A stretch of 64,000 nucleotides of DNA from Oncomelania hupensis (taxonomy: Eukaryota > Mollusca > Gastropoda > Littorinimorpha > Pomatiopsidae). Location of the stretch: the NCBI GenBank assembly GCA_036898135.1, contig CM072516.1, forward strand, positions 20,450,693 to 20,514,692, in the 5' to 3' direction. Below are positions 43,235 to 53,528 of the stretch, in pieces. Every line of letters starts with the position of its first letter. Position 1 is the first letter of the stretch. The position numbers were made by a program, and so were the translations under genes. The notes beneath the pieces are model-generated. The model searched no databases and was not told the DNA's origin. It worked only from the letters and a program-made list of their open reading frames with translations.

Positions 43235-43645
43235 CGTGGATCCGTGCTAAGCCTTTGGACCTGATGGCATTATGCCTAGTTTTAAAAGAAGCGAATGAGG
43301 AGTTGTCTTTCTCGCTTTTTTTACTGTGTAATAAATCTTTAGAAGAGACAACAGTTTCAGCAGATTGGAAGAAAGCGAACGTCGCTGCAATTTTTAAAAC
43401 AAGAGATGGCGGACAGAGGCAGGCCATTATCGTCCAGTAAGCATTACTTGCATTCTTTGTAAAATCCTGGAATTTTGTATGCGGGATGCTGTTGTAGAAC
43501 ATAGGAGCTTATGTACACTCCATACAGTTGTCAGCAAGTTTAGAAGATTAGGAGTGGGAGGTCATGCGTAAGTCAATTATTAGAAGTGTTGAAAGATTTT
43601 ACTAAAATGTTAGATGGTAGGGACAGTGTTGATGTATTGTATTTG
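43235..43645 (+). pseudogene. CR1-like LINE RT fragment running into a minisatellite
   Basis: Plus-strand frame-broken RT start: AFGPDGIMPSFKRSE, LCNKSLEETTVSADWKKANV, GHYRPVSITCILCKILEFCM and RDAVVEH. The last readable frame is SCVSQLLEVLKDFTKMLDGR followed by DSVDVLYLG. In this LINE group the last string leads to motif A (VDVxYLDFxKAFD). Here the LDF Asp is Gly and the sequence then goes into the tandem array, so the catalytic part is absent. Confidence 0.8.
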
Positions 43646-44623
43646 GGATGTCGGAGGGTATGGACAATGTTGATGTATTGTATTTGGGATGTTGGAGGGT
43701 ATGGACAATGTTGATGTATTGTATTTGGATGTTGGAGGGTAGGGACAATGTTGATGTATTGTATTGGGGATGTTGGAGGGTAGGGACAGTGTTGATGTAT
43801 TGTATTTGGGATGTTGAAGGGTAGGGACAGTGGTAATGTATTGTATTTGGGATGTTGGAGGGTAGGGACAGTGTTGATGTATTGTATTTGGGATGTTGGA
43901 TGGTAGGGACATTGTTGATGTATTGTATTTGGGATGTTGGAGGGTAGGGACAATGTTGATGTATTGTATTTGGATGTTGGAGAGTAGGGACAGTGTTAAT
44001 GTATTGTATTTGGGATGTTGGATGGTAGGGACAATGTTGATGTATTGTATTTGGATGTTGGATGGGAGGGACAGTGTTGATGTCTTGTATTTGGGATGTT
44101 GGAGGGTAGGGACAGTGTTGATGTAATGTATTTGGGATGTTGGATGGTAGGGACAGTGTTGATGTCTTGTATTTGGGATGTTGGAGGGTAGGGACAGTGT
44201 TGATGTATTGTGTTTGGGATGTTGGAGGGTAGGGACAGTGTTGATGCATTGTATTTGGGATGTTGGATGGTAGGGACAGTGTTGATGTATTGTATTTGGG
44301 ATGTTGGATGGGAGGGACAGTGTTGATTTATTGTATTTGGGATGTTGGATGGTAGGGACAATGTTGATGTATTGTATTTGGGATGTTGGATGGTAGGGAC
44401 AGTGTTGATGTATTGTATTGGGATGTTGGAGGGTAGGGACAGTGTTGATGTATTGTATTTGGGATGTTGGAGGGTAGTGACAGTGTTGATGTATTGTATT
44501 TGGATGTTGGATGGTAGGACAGTGTTAATGTATTGTATTTGGGATGTTGGATGGTAGGGACAGTGTTGATGTATTGTATTGGGATGTTGGAGGGTAGGGA
44601 CAGTGTTGATGTATTGTATTGGG
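43606..44623. repeat. 40-41 bp minisatellite, about 25 units, derived from LINE RT
   Basis: The unit is GATGTTGGAGGGTAGGGACA then GTGTTGATGTATTGTATTTG (G), with GGATGG/GGAGGG and GACAGT/GACAAT variants. The first unit is the end of a readable LINE RT frame (43590-43645), so the array was seeded by that sequence. Long ORFs on both strands are repeat artefacts. Confidence 0.93.
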
Positions 44624-44749
44624 GTCTAATGTAAGCCGCTCAAGGCACACACTTGCTGCATTAGCCGAATTGTCTTGAGGCAACCGTGGGCGACCAGGGA
44701 TGTGGGAGAGTGGGGGAGAGAAGGGACTGGGCTTGGGTGAATTTGTGTA

Positions 44750-45145
44750 TAATAATAATAATAATAATTTAGGATGCTATACGCGCCTTTCCCCAAATCA
44801 TTCAGGCTCAAAGCGCGGCGACCTATACCAACATACACGCTCACCTGTCTCATCCACCCTCACACACACCAAATACACATCCATCACTCAAACAGGTGGT
44901 GTAAAGGCAGGGAGATCGCTATTAGAAGACGGAAAGAAAATATAATTTTTTTATTTTTAAAATTTTTATATTGACTGCGTCCTGTACCATTATTGAAGGG
45001 AGGGAGGTAACCGGAGTGCCCGGAGAAAACCCTCGGTGACCTCAATAGTCTCGTACCTAAGTCACATACGTTCGCCCCTTTCGGGAATCGAACCCGCGAC
45101 CTTCGGCATAGGAAACCGGCGACTTATCCACTGCGCCACGAGGCC
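44750..45145 (-). mobile_element. V-core SINE with Arg-type tRNA head
   Basis: The minus strand starts with a tRNA-like head (45145-45073): A box TGGCGCAGTGGATAAG, B box GGTTCGATTCC, and an anticodon-arm reading compatible with tRNA-Arg (CCT). A central GTTTTCTCCGGGCACTCCGG (45034-45009) follows, then a body and a tail GCGCTTTGAGCCTG...AAAGGCGCGTATAGCATCC ending in (ATT)n at 44750. The acceptor stem has only partial pairing, which argues for a SINE rather than a tRNA gene. Confidence 0.83.
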
Positions 45146-45288
45146 ACCCCACTACACCCACTTAGGACGTGACCTTCACAATCTTTACAGTCCCAGCCAT
45201 AGAATGGGTGCATGCACAAACTACACCTCAACTCATACTCTCATACCAAGGATTATATTATTATTATTTTTTTTTTAATTATTATTAT

Positions 45289-45339
45289 GTCTATTATGTC
45301 TATTATGTCTATTATGTCTATTATGTATATTATTATTCT

Positions 45340-45391
<52 letters not shown>

Positions 45392-45400
45392 ATGATGATG

Positions 45401-45442
<42 letters not shown>
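45289..45442. repeat. (TCTATTATG)n, (GAT)n and (ATT)n compound repeat
   Basis: Five 9-bp units, about 17 GAT units, then about 15 ATT units. Adjacent sequence to 45551 is unassigned. Confidence 0.93.
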
Positions 45443-45443
<1 letters not shown>

Positions 45444-45556
45444 GATTTGCCCTGAGCATGGCCTGTCAGATCTTGCCGACACCATGTCTGGTGTTCAAAG
45501 TGACATACTAAGAGAACATTCACGGGTTTGATCATGCAAACAAACAGAAATAACTG

Positions 45557-46192
45557 TGTTACGTTGAAACGCGAATGGTAGTACGTCGGAAACGTATACG
45601 ATAGATCTAATCGTTTCGTTTTGCAAAGTATTCAATAATAGAGTTTATTTACCTTTGATTTGAGTTTGCATTGTTGTTAGGAGAGGCTTTGTATAACGTT
45701 GATAATTTGCGTTAGTCGATATTAGTTGAGAATCTTCTGGATATGCGTGTTTACTCTTGATAGAAATTTCCGGATGGATATCGAAGGTCGTGAATGTTCC
45801 CGGAAGTAGAGAAAATGTGTAATGACGTAAGCCAGTGATTACGATCTTTAGTTCGATTGGTGGCAGTACGTCATTTCTACCATGTACCATATTGTTCCAG
45901 AAAAGAGAGAGGTTATTTAATCGTGAGCCGAGTCGCTGTTGGGAGAGAAAAGTTGTTGATAGTGATTTGGAAAGTTGCTGTGAAAGTTATTGAGTTGAAT
46001 TGAGAATTGTATGCAGTTGTTGATGTGTGCTGAATAAAAGTGGAAAACTTCATACGTCGACTTTGTGAATTGTATGCTGTTTGGACGGGCTGTGTGAATA
46101 AACGAATCTGAGTTACACAACTATCAGGAATTCAAGCATCGGGGCTGAATCAGATACTGATAGAAAACACCAACATCAAACTGAGTGTAACA
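45557..46192 (+). repeat. 5' LTR of Gmr1-like element 2
   Basis: 636 bp. A degenerate TATA (TTATTTAA, 45913-45920) takes the place of TATATAAG in the copy at 59534. The AATAAA at 46033-46038 is the likely polyadenylation signal. Confidence 0.95.
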
Positions 46193-46195
46193 TTT

Positions 46196-46215
46196 TGGGG
46201 GCCAAGCCGGGATTC
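46196..46215 (+). promoter_or_regulatory. Primer-binding site of Gmr1-like element 2
   Basis: TGGGGGCCAAGCCGGGATTC lies 3 nt after the LTR and starts with TGG, the complement of a tRNA CCA end. I cannot name the tRNA. Confidence 0.6.
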
Positions 46216-46622
46216 ACGCCATAGCCAAGGGTTCAACTGCTACAACAAGCGAGTCAACGTTACGAGAGGCAGTCATCGAGGGTAGCCGCCAACGAGTTGC
46301 GTCGAGAGGGGCCAACACACTGGGACTACATCACCGATAGGTTCGGGTTGACTGCAAGGGCGTGTAGTCGCCGAAGAGTTGCTTCGTGAGCGAACAACAG
46401 AGCGGGACTACGTAGCTGCCGCAGGACTACGTCGAGGGACAGTCTCGGAGCTACATCGCCAGTGTTACAGAGAGCAGCGAGCGGACGTCGCGTCTACTTC
46501 AGCACAGGAGCGTGTACATCAACACCAGCGTGGTGCAGCGTCGCATACGACGAGGACAGCGGGGCCTGCGTCAGCGAAGGCGACTAGTGACAAGCATCAG
46601 CGCTACTGCAGAAAGCGTGCTG

Positions 46623-46701
46623 TTCTAGAACAGTCTAGAAAGGTACAGCACAGTCAAGAACTTTCCAGAAAAAGAACTTTCTTGAAAAGAACTTTCCAGA
46701 A
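46623..46701 (+). promoter_or_regulatory. Cluster of heat-shock-element-like motifs in the leader
   Basis: Three perfect GAAnnTTCnnGAA cores (46658-46670, 46674-46686, 46689-46701) lie immediately before the gag ATG at 46710. Just upstream is TTCTAGAACAGTCTAGAA (46623-46640), a four-module array with one mismatch. The three cores come from a 15-16 bp tandem repeat (AAGAACTTTCCAGAAA). Binding by heat-shock factor is inferred from the motif alone. Confidence 0.55.
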
Positions 46702-46709
46702 GCATCAAG

Positions 46710-49700
46710 ATGGCTGACTTCTGGCAGAAAGGGATTCAACTGAATCTAAAAGGCAAACAGCTGACGGAGTACGTCAAATCCCAGGAGAGAATACAAGAAC
46801 GAGAATTAGAAGAGCAGCGTCGCCGTGAAGAAAGAGAATTGGAAGAGAAGCGTCTAGAAAAAGAAATAGAACTAGAACAGAAGCGTCTAGAAATTGAACA
46901 GCAGCGGCAAGAGAAAGAAGAGCAACGACGTCGTGAAGAAAGAGAGGAAAGAGAGGCTGAGCGTCAATTCCAGCTAGAGTTGGCGCGTATCCAGAACAAT
47001 CAGCATGCGCCACAAGTCACCAACGACCATACGGCTCCAAGATTGCCAGCTTTCGTCGACGGGAAGGACCAGATTGACTGTTATCTGGCGAGATTTGAAA
47101 GGTTTGCCAAAAGCTCTAACTGGCAACCTCAAGACTGGGCGATTCGACTAAGTGCACTTCTGACGGGAGAAGCACTCGACGTCTACACCAGATTGTCGGA
47201 CGATGACGCTAAAGACTACGACGTCTTGAAAGAGGCCCTATTGCAGTGCTACAACTTTACAGAGAAGGGCTACCGTAAACGCTTCCGTGAATGCCGGCCT
47301 AAGTCAGGCGAGACGCCAAAGCAGTTTGTGGAGCGCCTGTCGTCATATCTACACAAGTGGGTGGAGTTATCAGGCGAAACGAAGTCTTACGACAGTCTCC
47401 ATGACCTGATCGTGAAGGAACAATTTCTCAATGCCTGTCACAAGGACCTAGCGACCCACTTAGAAGAACAAAAGCTGCAGACGCTTAAAGATGTGACTGA
47501 GGCTGCTGAAATATATCTCATCGCTCATGGGAAAACCCTGGGGCCACCCAGCGCGACGAAACATTTTCAGAAGACTGGAAACCATGTGAACCAGATCCAG
47601 GGAAGCCAGACGAGCCAGAGACAGACAGACTCCACGCCTCCTCCCAGGGAAGGGCATTCAAGGGGCTGTTTCACCTGCAACGCTACAGACCACAGAGCAG
47701 CTAACTGTCCTCAAAACAAAAGTAGCGGACAGCGGAGCAGTACGGACAATTCAGCGGCGGGCAACCGGCAGAGGCGGTTCTCCAATCAACGGCAAAACAG
47801 TAGATCTGACCATCAAGTGTGCGGCGGGAGCGTCATTCTTCCGAGTGAGACCAAGCGCACAGCTACTCCTGCGGACGTACAAGAGTGCATGACCGATGGC
47901 CAACTTCTCCTTGCCAACGGAAAATCCATCCCCGTCGTCGCCAGCGCAGCTGTGACCGTACAGAACATGCCTGTTTCCAAGGGACGCGTCGGAAATCATG
48001 AAGTGACTGTTTTAAGAGACTCTGGCTGCAGTGGGGTCATCGTCAGAGAAGACCTAATCGCTAAAGAACAGTTCACTGGCGATTCAAAATGGACACTTAT
48101 GGCCGACAGCAAATGTGTGAGAGCGCCAGTTGCGAAGATTCATGTCAACACCCCTTTCTACATAGGCGAAGTCGAAGCGGTTTGCCTGAAGAAGCCGCTG
48201 TATGATTTGATGATCGGGAATATCGACGGCGCGAGACGACCCGACGACCCCGATCCAGAGTGGAGTCCTGCCTCAACTCAACACGTCGAAGTTGTGGAGG
48301 AGGATCCATTGCCATTTCCCGATGGAGACCTTACAGAGCTGCTACGGGACAATGTGGTTACTCCGGCTCAGCCCTGCCGACCAGAGATCGTCGGTGCTGT
48401 CACTACCAGGGCCCAGGCCAAGAGAGACAAGACGTCTACGCCACTGAAGGTCGCCGACAACTCTAAAGCTGCCATCGTGGACCGAGATAAGCTGATCCAG
48501 CTCCAGGAAGCTGATAGTACTTTAAACAAGTACAGGAACCGCCAAGACCACGTGACCAAAGGCAGTGGTACGGTCTACTTTGAGGTGAAGGCCAAGATCT
48601 TGTACCGAATCTTCCAGCACCCGAGGGTCAACGGAGGGAAACCACTACGTCAAGTCTTGGTACCGTTACCCCTAAAGCGCCAGGTGATGGAAGTAGCGCA
48701 TGACTCAATTATGGGAGGTCACCTAGGTATCAAGAAGACGTCAGACAGAATCCAGGCGGTGTTCTACTGGCCAGGACTTCATGCGGACGTCAGCCGTTTC
48801 TGCCGATCGTGTGACATTTGCCAGAAGACCATACCTCGAGGAAGGGTCCCGAAAGTGCCTATGCAGAGGATGCCTCTGATCGACCGACCTTTCAAGAGGG
48901 TGGCCTTAGACTTAGTCGGCGAAATAAGACCTCCGAGTGAAGAAGGTCATCGGTGGGTACTGACTTTAGTGGACTATGCGACTCGGTACCCAGAAGCAGT
49001 GCCTCTGAAGAAGATTGACACTGAAACTGTTGCAGAGGCGCTGGTGGACATGTTCAGTAGACTTGGAGTGCCTGAAGAAATTCTGACAGACCTCGGGACG
49101 CAGTTCGTCTCTGACTGCATGAAGGAGGTCAACAGACTGCTGAGCATCCGGCATTTGACTACGACACCCTACCATCCAATGTGCAACGGGCTTGTCGAAA
49201 AGTTCAATGCTACGTTGAAGTCCACCCTGAAGAAACTGTGCAGCGAGCAGCCCAGACAATGGCATCGTTACATCAACGCCTTACTTTTCGCCTACAGAGA
49301 AGTACCGCAGGAGTCCACCGGCTTTTCTCCGTTCGAGCTGCTGTACGGAAGAACCATCCGAGGGCCGATGCACATCCTGAAAGAACTGTGGACGAAGGAA
49401 GTGGACACCCCAGAGGTGAAGAACAGTTACCAGTACGTGTTTGAGCTACGGGAGAAGCTGGAGCAGACTCTCGAGATAGCCAGAGAAAACCTGAAGAAGT
49501 CCCAGGACTGTGGAAAGCACTACTATGACCGTAGGGCTGTGAACAGGAAGTTTAAACCTGGCAACAAAGTGCTGGTGCTGCTACCTACCGACCACAATAA
49601 GTTGCTGATGCAGTGGAAAGGCCCGTACGAAGTGGAGACCGTGGTGGGGATCAACGACTACAAGGTGAAGGTCGGTCAGCATTCCAAGATATACCACGCC

Positions 49701-50216
49701 AACCTCCTTAAGCTGTACGTGGAAAGGCCATCAGAGACTGTGCACGCAGCCACAGCAGCTGTGACCGACAACAGCTTTGACAGCGAAGAACTGTTGGAAC
49801 TGGGAGACTTCCACAGCAAAGAAGGCATCGATGATGTTAAGCTAGGACCAAGCTTGACGGAAGGTCAAAAGATGGAGCTCAAGGACCTTATGGGCGAATT
49901 TCCCCATAGCTTCAGTGATGTCCCAGGCACTACGACTTTGGTCGAACATGAAGTCCACACCCAGACCTGGAAGGAGCATCTGCAGACCTTGAGGGAGCTG
50001 TTCCACCGTCCCGCAGAAGCCAACCTGACCGTGAGACCCAGCGAATGCATTCTGGGAGATGACAACGTCGACTGCGACGGACATCCGACGGAAGAAGGAG
50101 ACAACGGAGGACGCACTGATTCCAGGAAAGCCCACGTGATCATCGTCTTTGACCCTGGGCCGATGACGACCGCAACTGACGAGGGCGTCGATTCCTTGCG
50201 AACGAAAGAACATTGA
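46710..50216 (+). CDS. Gag-protease-integrase polyprotein of Gmr1-like element 2
   Basis: 1168 aa in one uninterrupted frame. Order: Glu/Arg-rich coiled coil (residues ~20-100); Ty3/Gypsy capsid-like region with YLARFERFAKSSNW (~122) and GYRKRFRECRPKSGETPKQF (~186); CCHC knuckle CFTCNATDHRAANC (~319); protease LRDSGCSGVIV (~434, DSG active site); integrase with H2C2 module (VAHDSIMGGHLG, CRSCDICQ, ~663-705) and DDE core at VALDLVG (~732), LTDLGTQF (~791) and LVEKFNATL (~827); a WKGPYEV module (~969). After ~1080 a fragment from the RT thumb (TWKEHLQTLRELFHR) follows directly, so the RT catalytic core is missing, and RNase H is absent. Gag and integrase look intact, while copying would need RT in trans. 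I chose the ATG at 46710 as the first in frame. Confidence 0.9.
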   Translation: MADFWQKGIQLNLKGKQLTEYVKSQERIQERELEEQRRREERELEEKRLEKEIELEQKRLEIEQQRQEKEEQRRREEREEREAERQFQLELARIQNNQHAPQVTNDHTAPRLPAFVDGKDQIDCYLARFERFAKSSNWQPQDWAIRLSALLTGEALDVYTRLSDDDAKDYDVLKEALLQCYNFTEKGYRKRFRECRPKSGETPKQFVERLSSYLHKWVELSGETKSYDSLHDLIVKEQFLNACHKDLATHLEEQKLQTLKDVTEAAEIYLIAHGKTLGPPSATKHFQKTGNHVNQIQGSQTSQRQTDSTPPPREGHSRGCFTCNATDHRAANCPQNKSSGQRSSTDNSAAGNRQRRFSNQRQNSRSDHQVCGGSVILPSETKRTATPADVQECMTDGQLLLANGKSIPVVASAAVTVQNMPVSKGRVGNHEVTVLRDSGCSGVIVREDLIAKEQFTGDSKWTLMADSKCVRAPVAKIHVNTPFYIGEVEAVCLKKPLYDLMIGNIDGARRPDDPDPEWSPASTQHVEVVEEDPLPFPDGDLTELLRDNVVTPAQPCRPEIVGAVTTRAQAKRDKTSTPLKVADNSKAAIVDRDKLIQLQEADSTLNKYRNRQDHVTKGSGTVYFEVKAKILYRIFQHPRVNGGKPLRQVLVPLPLKRQVMEVAHDSIMGGHLGIKKTSDRIQAVFYWPGLHADVSRFCRSCDICQKTIPRGRVPKVPMQRMPLIDRPFKRVALDLVGEIRPPSEEGHRWVLTLVDYATRYPEAVPLKKIDTETVAEALVDMFSRLGVPEEILTDLGTQFVSDCMKEVNRLLSIRHLTTTPYHPMCNGLVEKFNATLKSTLKKLCSEQPRQWHRYINALLFAYREVPQESTGFSPFELLYGRTIRGPMHILKELWTKEVDTPEVKNSYQYVFELREKLEQTLEIARENLKKSQDCGKHYYDRRAVNRKFKPGNKVLVLLPTDHNKLLMQWKGPYEVETVVGINDYKVKVGQHSKIYHANLLKLYVERPSETVHAATAAVTDNSFDSEELLELGDFHSKEGIDDVKLGPSLTEGQKMELKDLMGEFPHSFSDVPGTTTLVEHEVHTQTWKEHLQTLRELFHRPAEANLTVRPSECILGDDNVDCDGHPTEEGDNGGRTDSRKAHVIIVFDPGPMTTATDEGVDSLRTKEH

Positions 50217-50522
50217 CTGTGTGGACGAACTAAGAATATTGGTAATGACAGACTTGAAAATGAAAAACGTTGACTGGGTAAATGATCTGTGAACATTGAC
50301 AGTATCCAGAGAGACTTGCAGATGAGGAACTTTGACTCTGTGTGAATGAACTGTGAACATTGACATTATCCAGGCAGATTTGAAGATGAAAACCATTGAC
50401 TCTGTGTAGATAAGCTGAGCGCAATTACAGTATTCAGAAAGTCTTAAATTAGTTTCAATTGAGGACTTTGTTTGTGCATTACGTTTCAACGTTGTTGAAA
50501 GAAATTAGGTAAATTTCTTCTT
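50217..50522. repeat. 3' UTR with ~70-bp imperfect repeats
   Basis: Three diverged units containing TGTGAACATTGACAGTATCC, GATGARRAAC and TTGACTCTGTG. Confidence 0.65.
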
Positions 50523-50535
50523 GAGTGGGGGGTTA
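50523..50535 (+). promoter_or_regulatory. Polypurine tract of Gmr1-like element 2
   Basis: GAGTGGGGGGTTA ends exactly at the 3' LTR start (50536). Confidence 0.65.
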
Positions 50536-51171
50536 TGTTACGTTGAAACGCGAATGGTAGTACGTCGGAAACGTATACGATAGATCTAATCGTTTCGTTT
50601 TGCAAAGTATTCAATAATAGAGTTTATTTACCTTTGATTTGAGTTTGCATTGTTGTTAGGAGAGGCTTTGTATAACGTTGATAATTTGCGTTAGTCGATA
50701 TTAGTTGAGAATCTTCTGGATATGCGTGTTTACTCTTGATAGAAATTTCCGGATGGATATCGAAGGTCGTGAATGTTCCCGGAAGTAGAGAAAATGTGTA
50801 ATGACGTAAGCCAGTGATGACGATCTTTAGTTCGATTGGTGGCAGTACGTCATTTCTACCATGTACCATATTGTTCCAGAAAAGAGAGAGGTTATTTAAT
50901 CGTGAGCCGAGTCGCTGTTGGGAGAGAAAAGTTGTTGATAGTGATTTGGAAAGTTGCTGTGAAAGTTATTGAGTTGAATTGAGAATTGTATGCAGTTGTT
51001 GATGTGTGCTGAATAAAAGTGGAAAACTTCATACGTCGACTTTGTGAATTGTATGCTGTTTGGACGGGCTGTGTGAATAAACGAATCTGAGTTACACAAC
51101 TATCAGGAATTCAAGCATCGGGGCTGAATCAGATACTGATAGAAAACACCAACATCAAACTGAGTGTAACA
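50536..51171 (+). repeat. 3' LTR of Gmr1-like element 2
   Basis: 636 bp, one base different by eye from the 5' LTR. Confidence 0.95.
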
Positions 51172-51605
51172 AACTGCTTTCTTTCACACAAAAAACAACT
51201 ATTCAATGACTGAATAAAAATAATTACAACAATATTATTGGGGTTATCTTATAAAGAGTTATAACTCCAAACATGCACTCAGCACTTATATTCACTTTTA
51301 AACAACTTTCATACCAACATTGATTTTTTATTTTGTAAATAATGAGGAACAGGAAGATATTGACTGTATTGGTTGTGAGACAGACTTTAATCTATATTTC
51401 TGAAAGATGGTAGATGTTCCCTATACTTAATGGTATGTGTACTTTTTGTACATGTATTTATTTTACTTAATTAATTTTCTAAATGTCTTTTTCGAAAATG
51501 TCCTACCTCCATTTTAAGACTCTTCCCTTTTAAGACCTCGTTTTAATGGCAATTTAAAGGTCGTAAAACGGAGGTTTTACTGTATTATTGTTGTTGTTGT
51601 TGTGG

Positions 51606-51686
<81 letters not shown>

Positions 51687-51991
51687 TTGCAATTGTAACT
51701 GATGGCACACAGAACTGCTCCTACTCTTATAACATACATACTTTTTTTTAAAATAACTAAAAATAAATAAAGACAGCACTGTAGTAGGTGGTCAGCGAAG
51801 CAAGAGGAGTGTTTATGGCAGGCGTGCCACACCACTAGTGTTATCTACACCACCTTTCCCCTGCTCTTTTAACCATGGTGTTTTCACTTCATCTCAGTCA
51901 AATTAAGCTGTGCGCTTCACATTCGTACGTAAGTAATGAAAGGAAAGAAAACTGCCGCGTCTGTCCCCTTTTCATTTCCGTTTGCACAGTA
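51172..51991. other. Spacer between two LTR elements with (ATT)n
   Basis: Contains an (ATT)n run at 51609-51684 preceded by TTG repeats. It ends in the target duplication CAGTA (51987-51991). No gene recognised. Confidence 0.7.
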
Positions 51992-53503
51992 TGTCATGAA
52001 CTGGCTAGTTTTAACTCTGCCTATGACTATTCAGCCTTGTGTAGTCTTTGTAACATTAGAGAGTTAAGGTATTACACAGCAGCAATTAAAGTACACACCG
52101 CGAGCCCGACCCACGCTGCGTAGTGAGTCAGCACTTGAGCTTTGAATCGGACCGTTTAACCAATGACCAGCAGGCTAAGCGGGTAGAGCCGGTTCTGATG
52201 GGTCAAAACCTACACACAGTTTTGGTCAGTCGTGTGTGAGACGAGGAAGAAGTAACATCTACTTAGATAGCTAGCAGAGAAATCTCTTCACTCATAGACC
52301 AGGAAGCAGGACTTTAGAATCTTAGCATTCTATTCAGTCATCACGGGCCTGAACTTGTCAAACAGGTAAATGAACATCCTTCTGTTTCATCGTGATATAT
52401 TTATATTATTGTTGAAATTATGTTTGTGGAATTTGCTATGCATAAATGTGAATTGTTAATCCGAATTTGCGTGACCATGTGGAAAAGCCGAACACGTGGC
52501 GAAACACGACCGGTTGTGCCGCCATGTTGCATACCATACGGAACAACTGTTGTTTAACTTATATGTATGTTTGCAGACCAGTGGCTGTACCACTGAATGT
52601 TTATAATATTATTAATTCTGTATGTGTATAGTTAGACACGATTGATATTTATGTATGTATAGGAATTTAGAGTGGAGATTCCAGTGGACCCCGGAAGTAG
52701 CAGAATGTTCGTCGCTTATGTATAGAGATGTGGAGCTATCACTGAGGGCTACTTTGGCTTTCAGTGAGACGCTCTGCACAAACCGATTATTCAGGGTTGT
52801 GCAGAATTTCGTCTCTTATATTACAGACGAGCAGGCGAGCTATCCTGTGCACCCCACTCCACAGAAACGACAAGTTGGTTAGCCCTACCGCACAAGTCGG
52901 AAAGAGCTACCCGGAAAAACACCCTGTCAGACCCCACAGCGTGGCAAGGGAACCCAACTACACAACGACAAAGGTGTACCAGAAGCTACCTCACAGAAGG
53001 ACTTCGACCGCACCATCAGAAAGTTAAGTGTAATCGCCGAAGGTGCACTTAAACTGATCGAAACAGGACCACAGTAGTCCAACTCTTCAGAAACTGTAAA
53101 ACGGACCACAGTAGTCCAAATCTACATGAGGTATAATAGCAAGTGCCCGAGGAAGATATAACAGCTGCCTAGACTATCAGCGATCGAACTATTAGCAGTG
53201 ACTGAGACATTTTAAGTTAGATTAGTACCTAGAAAACCTTGTATAGAGTAGAAGAAATAAATGTGTGATTTTAACTGTTATCAAGTGGCTGGACTACATA
53301 TGATTCATAGCCGTGTGAAAGCTAGTGTGACAGTAATCTTTTACCATTTTTCTATCTATTTCTGTACCCCAACCTTAACACAGAACGAGCTAAACAAATA
53401 AATTTATTAAAGTAATTCATAGGGTGACTTACTAGCAGTTCCCACCGAATAAACGTGAGGGTCCATAATTCCATTGTGCAGAGCCCATAAACCCCACGTG
53501 ACA
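51992..53503 (+). repeat. 5' LTR of Gmr1-like element 3
   Basis: 1512 bp, unusually long. It holds a donor-like AACAG|GTAAATG near 52367 and an acceptor-like GTTTGCAG|ACC near 52578, and AATAAA near 53258. A 75-aa frame (52655-52882) recurs in the other LTR simply because the LTRs are copies. Confidence 0.93.
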
Positions 53504-53510
53504 CTTTAAT

Positions 53511-53528
53511 TGGCGAGCCTGCCAGGAT
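53511..53528 (+). promoter_or_regulatory. Primer-binding site of Gmr1-like element 3
   Basis: TGGCGAGCCTGCCAGGAT, 7 nt after the LTR, begins with TGG. The tRNA is not identified. It differs from the site of element 2. Confidence 0.6.

Larger units (their letters stand above)
45557..51171 (+). mobile_element. Gmr1-like Ty3/Gypsy element 2, young, RT-deleted
   Basis: A complete LTR retrotransposon insertion: 636-bp LTRs (45557-46192 and 50536-51171) with TGTTAC...GTAACA ends, flanked by AACTG on both sides (45552-45556 and 51172-51176). I see only one difference between the LTRs (T/G at 45840/50819). The interior carries a leader, one long ORF (gag-PR-IN and RT remnants), a repeat-containing 3' UTR and a polypurine tract. 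The RT core and RNase H are deleted, so it cannot copy itself. Confidence 0.95.

Noticed and set aside
43573..44557. Long ORFs with repeated PTSQIQYIN or GRDSVDVLYLG text
   Set aside because: They read through a 40-41 bp minisatellite; no independent coding evidence.
45073..45145. Possible functional tRNA-Arg gene (clear A and B boxes)
   Set aside because: Acceptor pairing is incomplete, an anticodon-stem pair is mismatched, and the sequence continues into a SINE body, core and tail. It is a SINE head.
46379..46717. 112-aa ORF before gag of element 2
   Set aside because: It lies in the leader, overlaps the gag ATG, and has no recognisable domain; more likely untranslated leader.
52655..52882. 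75-aa ORF conserved at 58334-58561
   Set aside because: The conservation is explained by the two LTRs being recent copies of each other.
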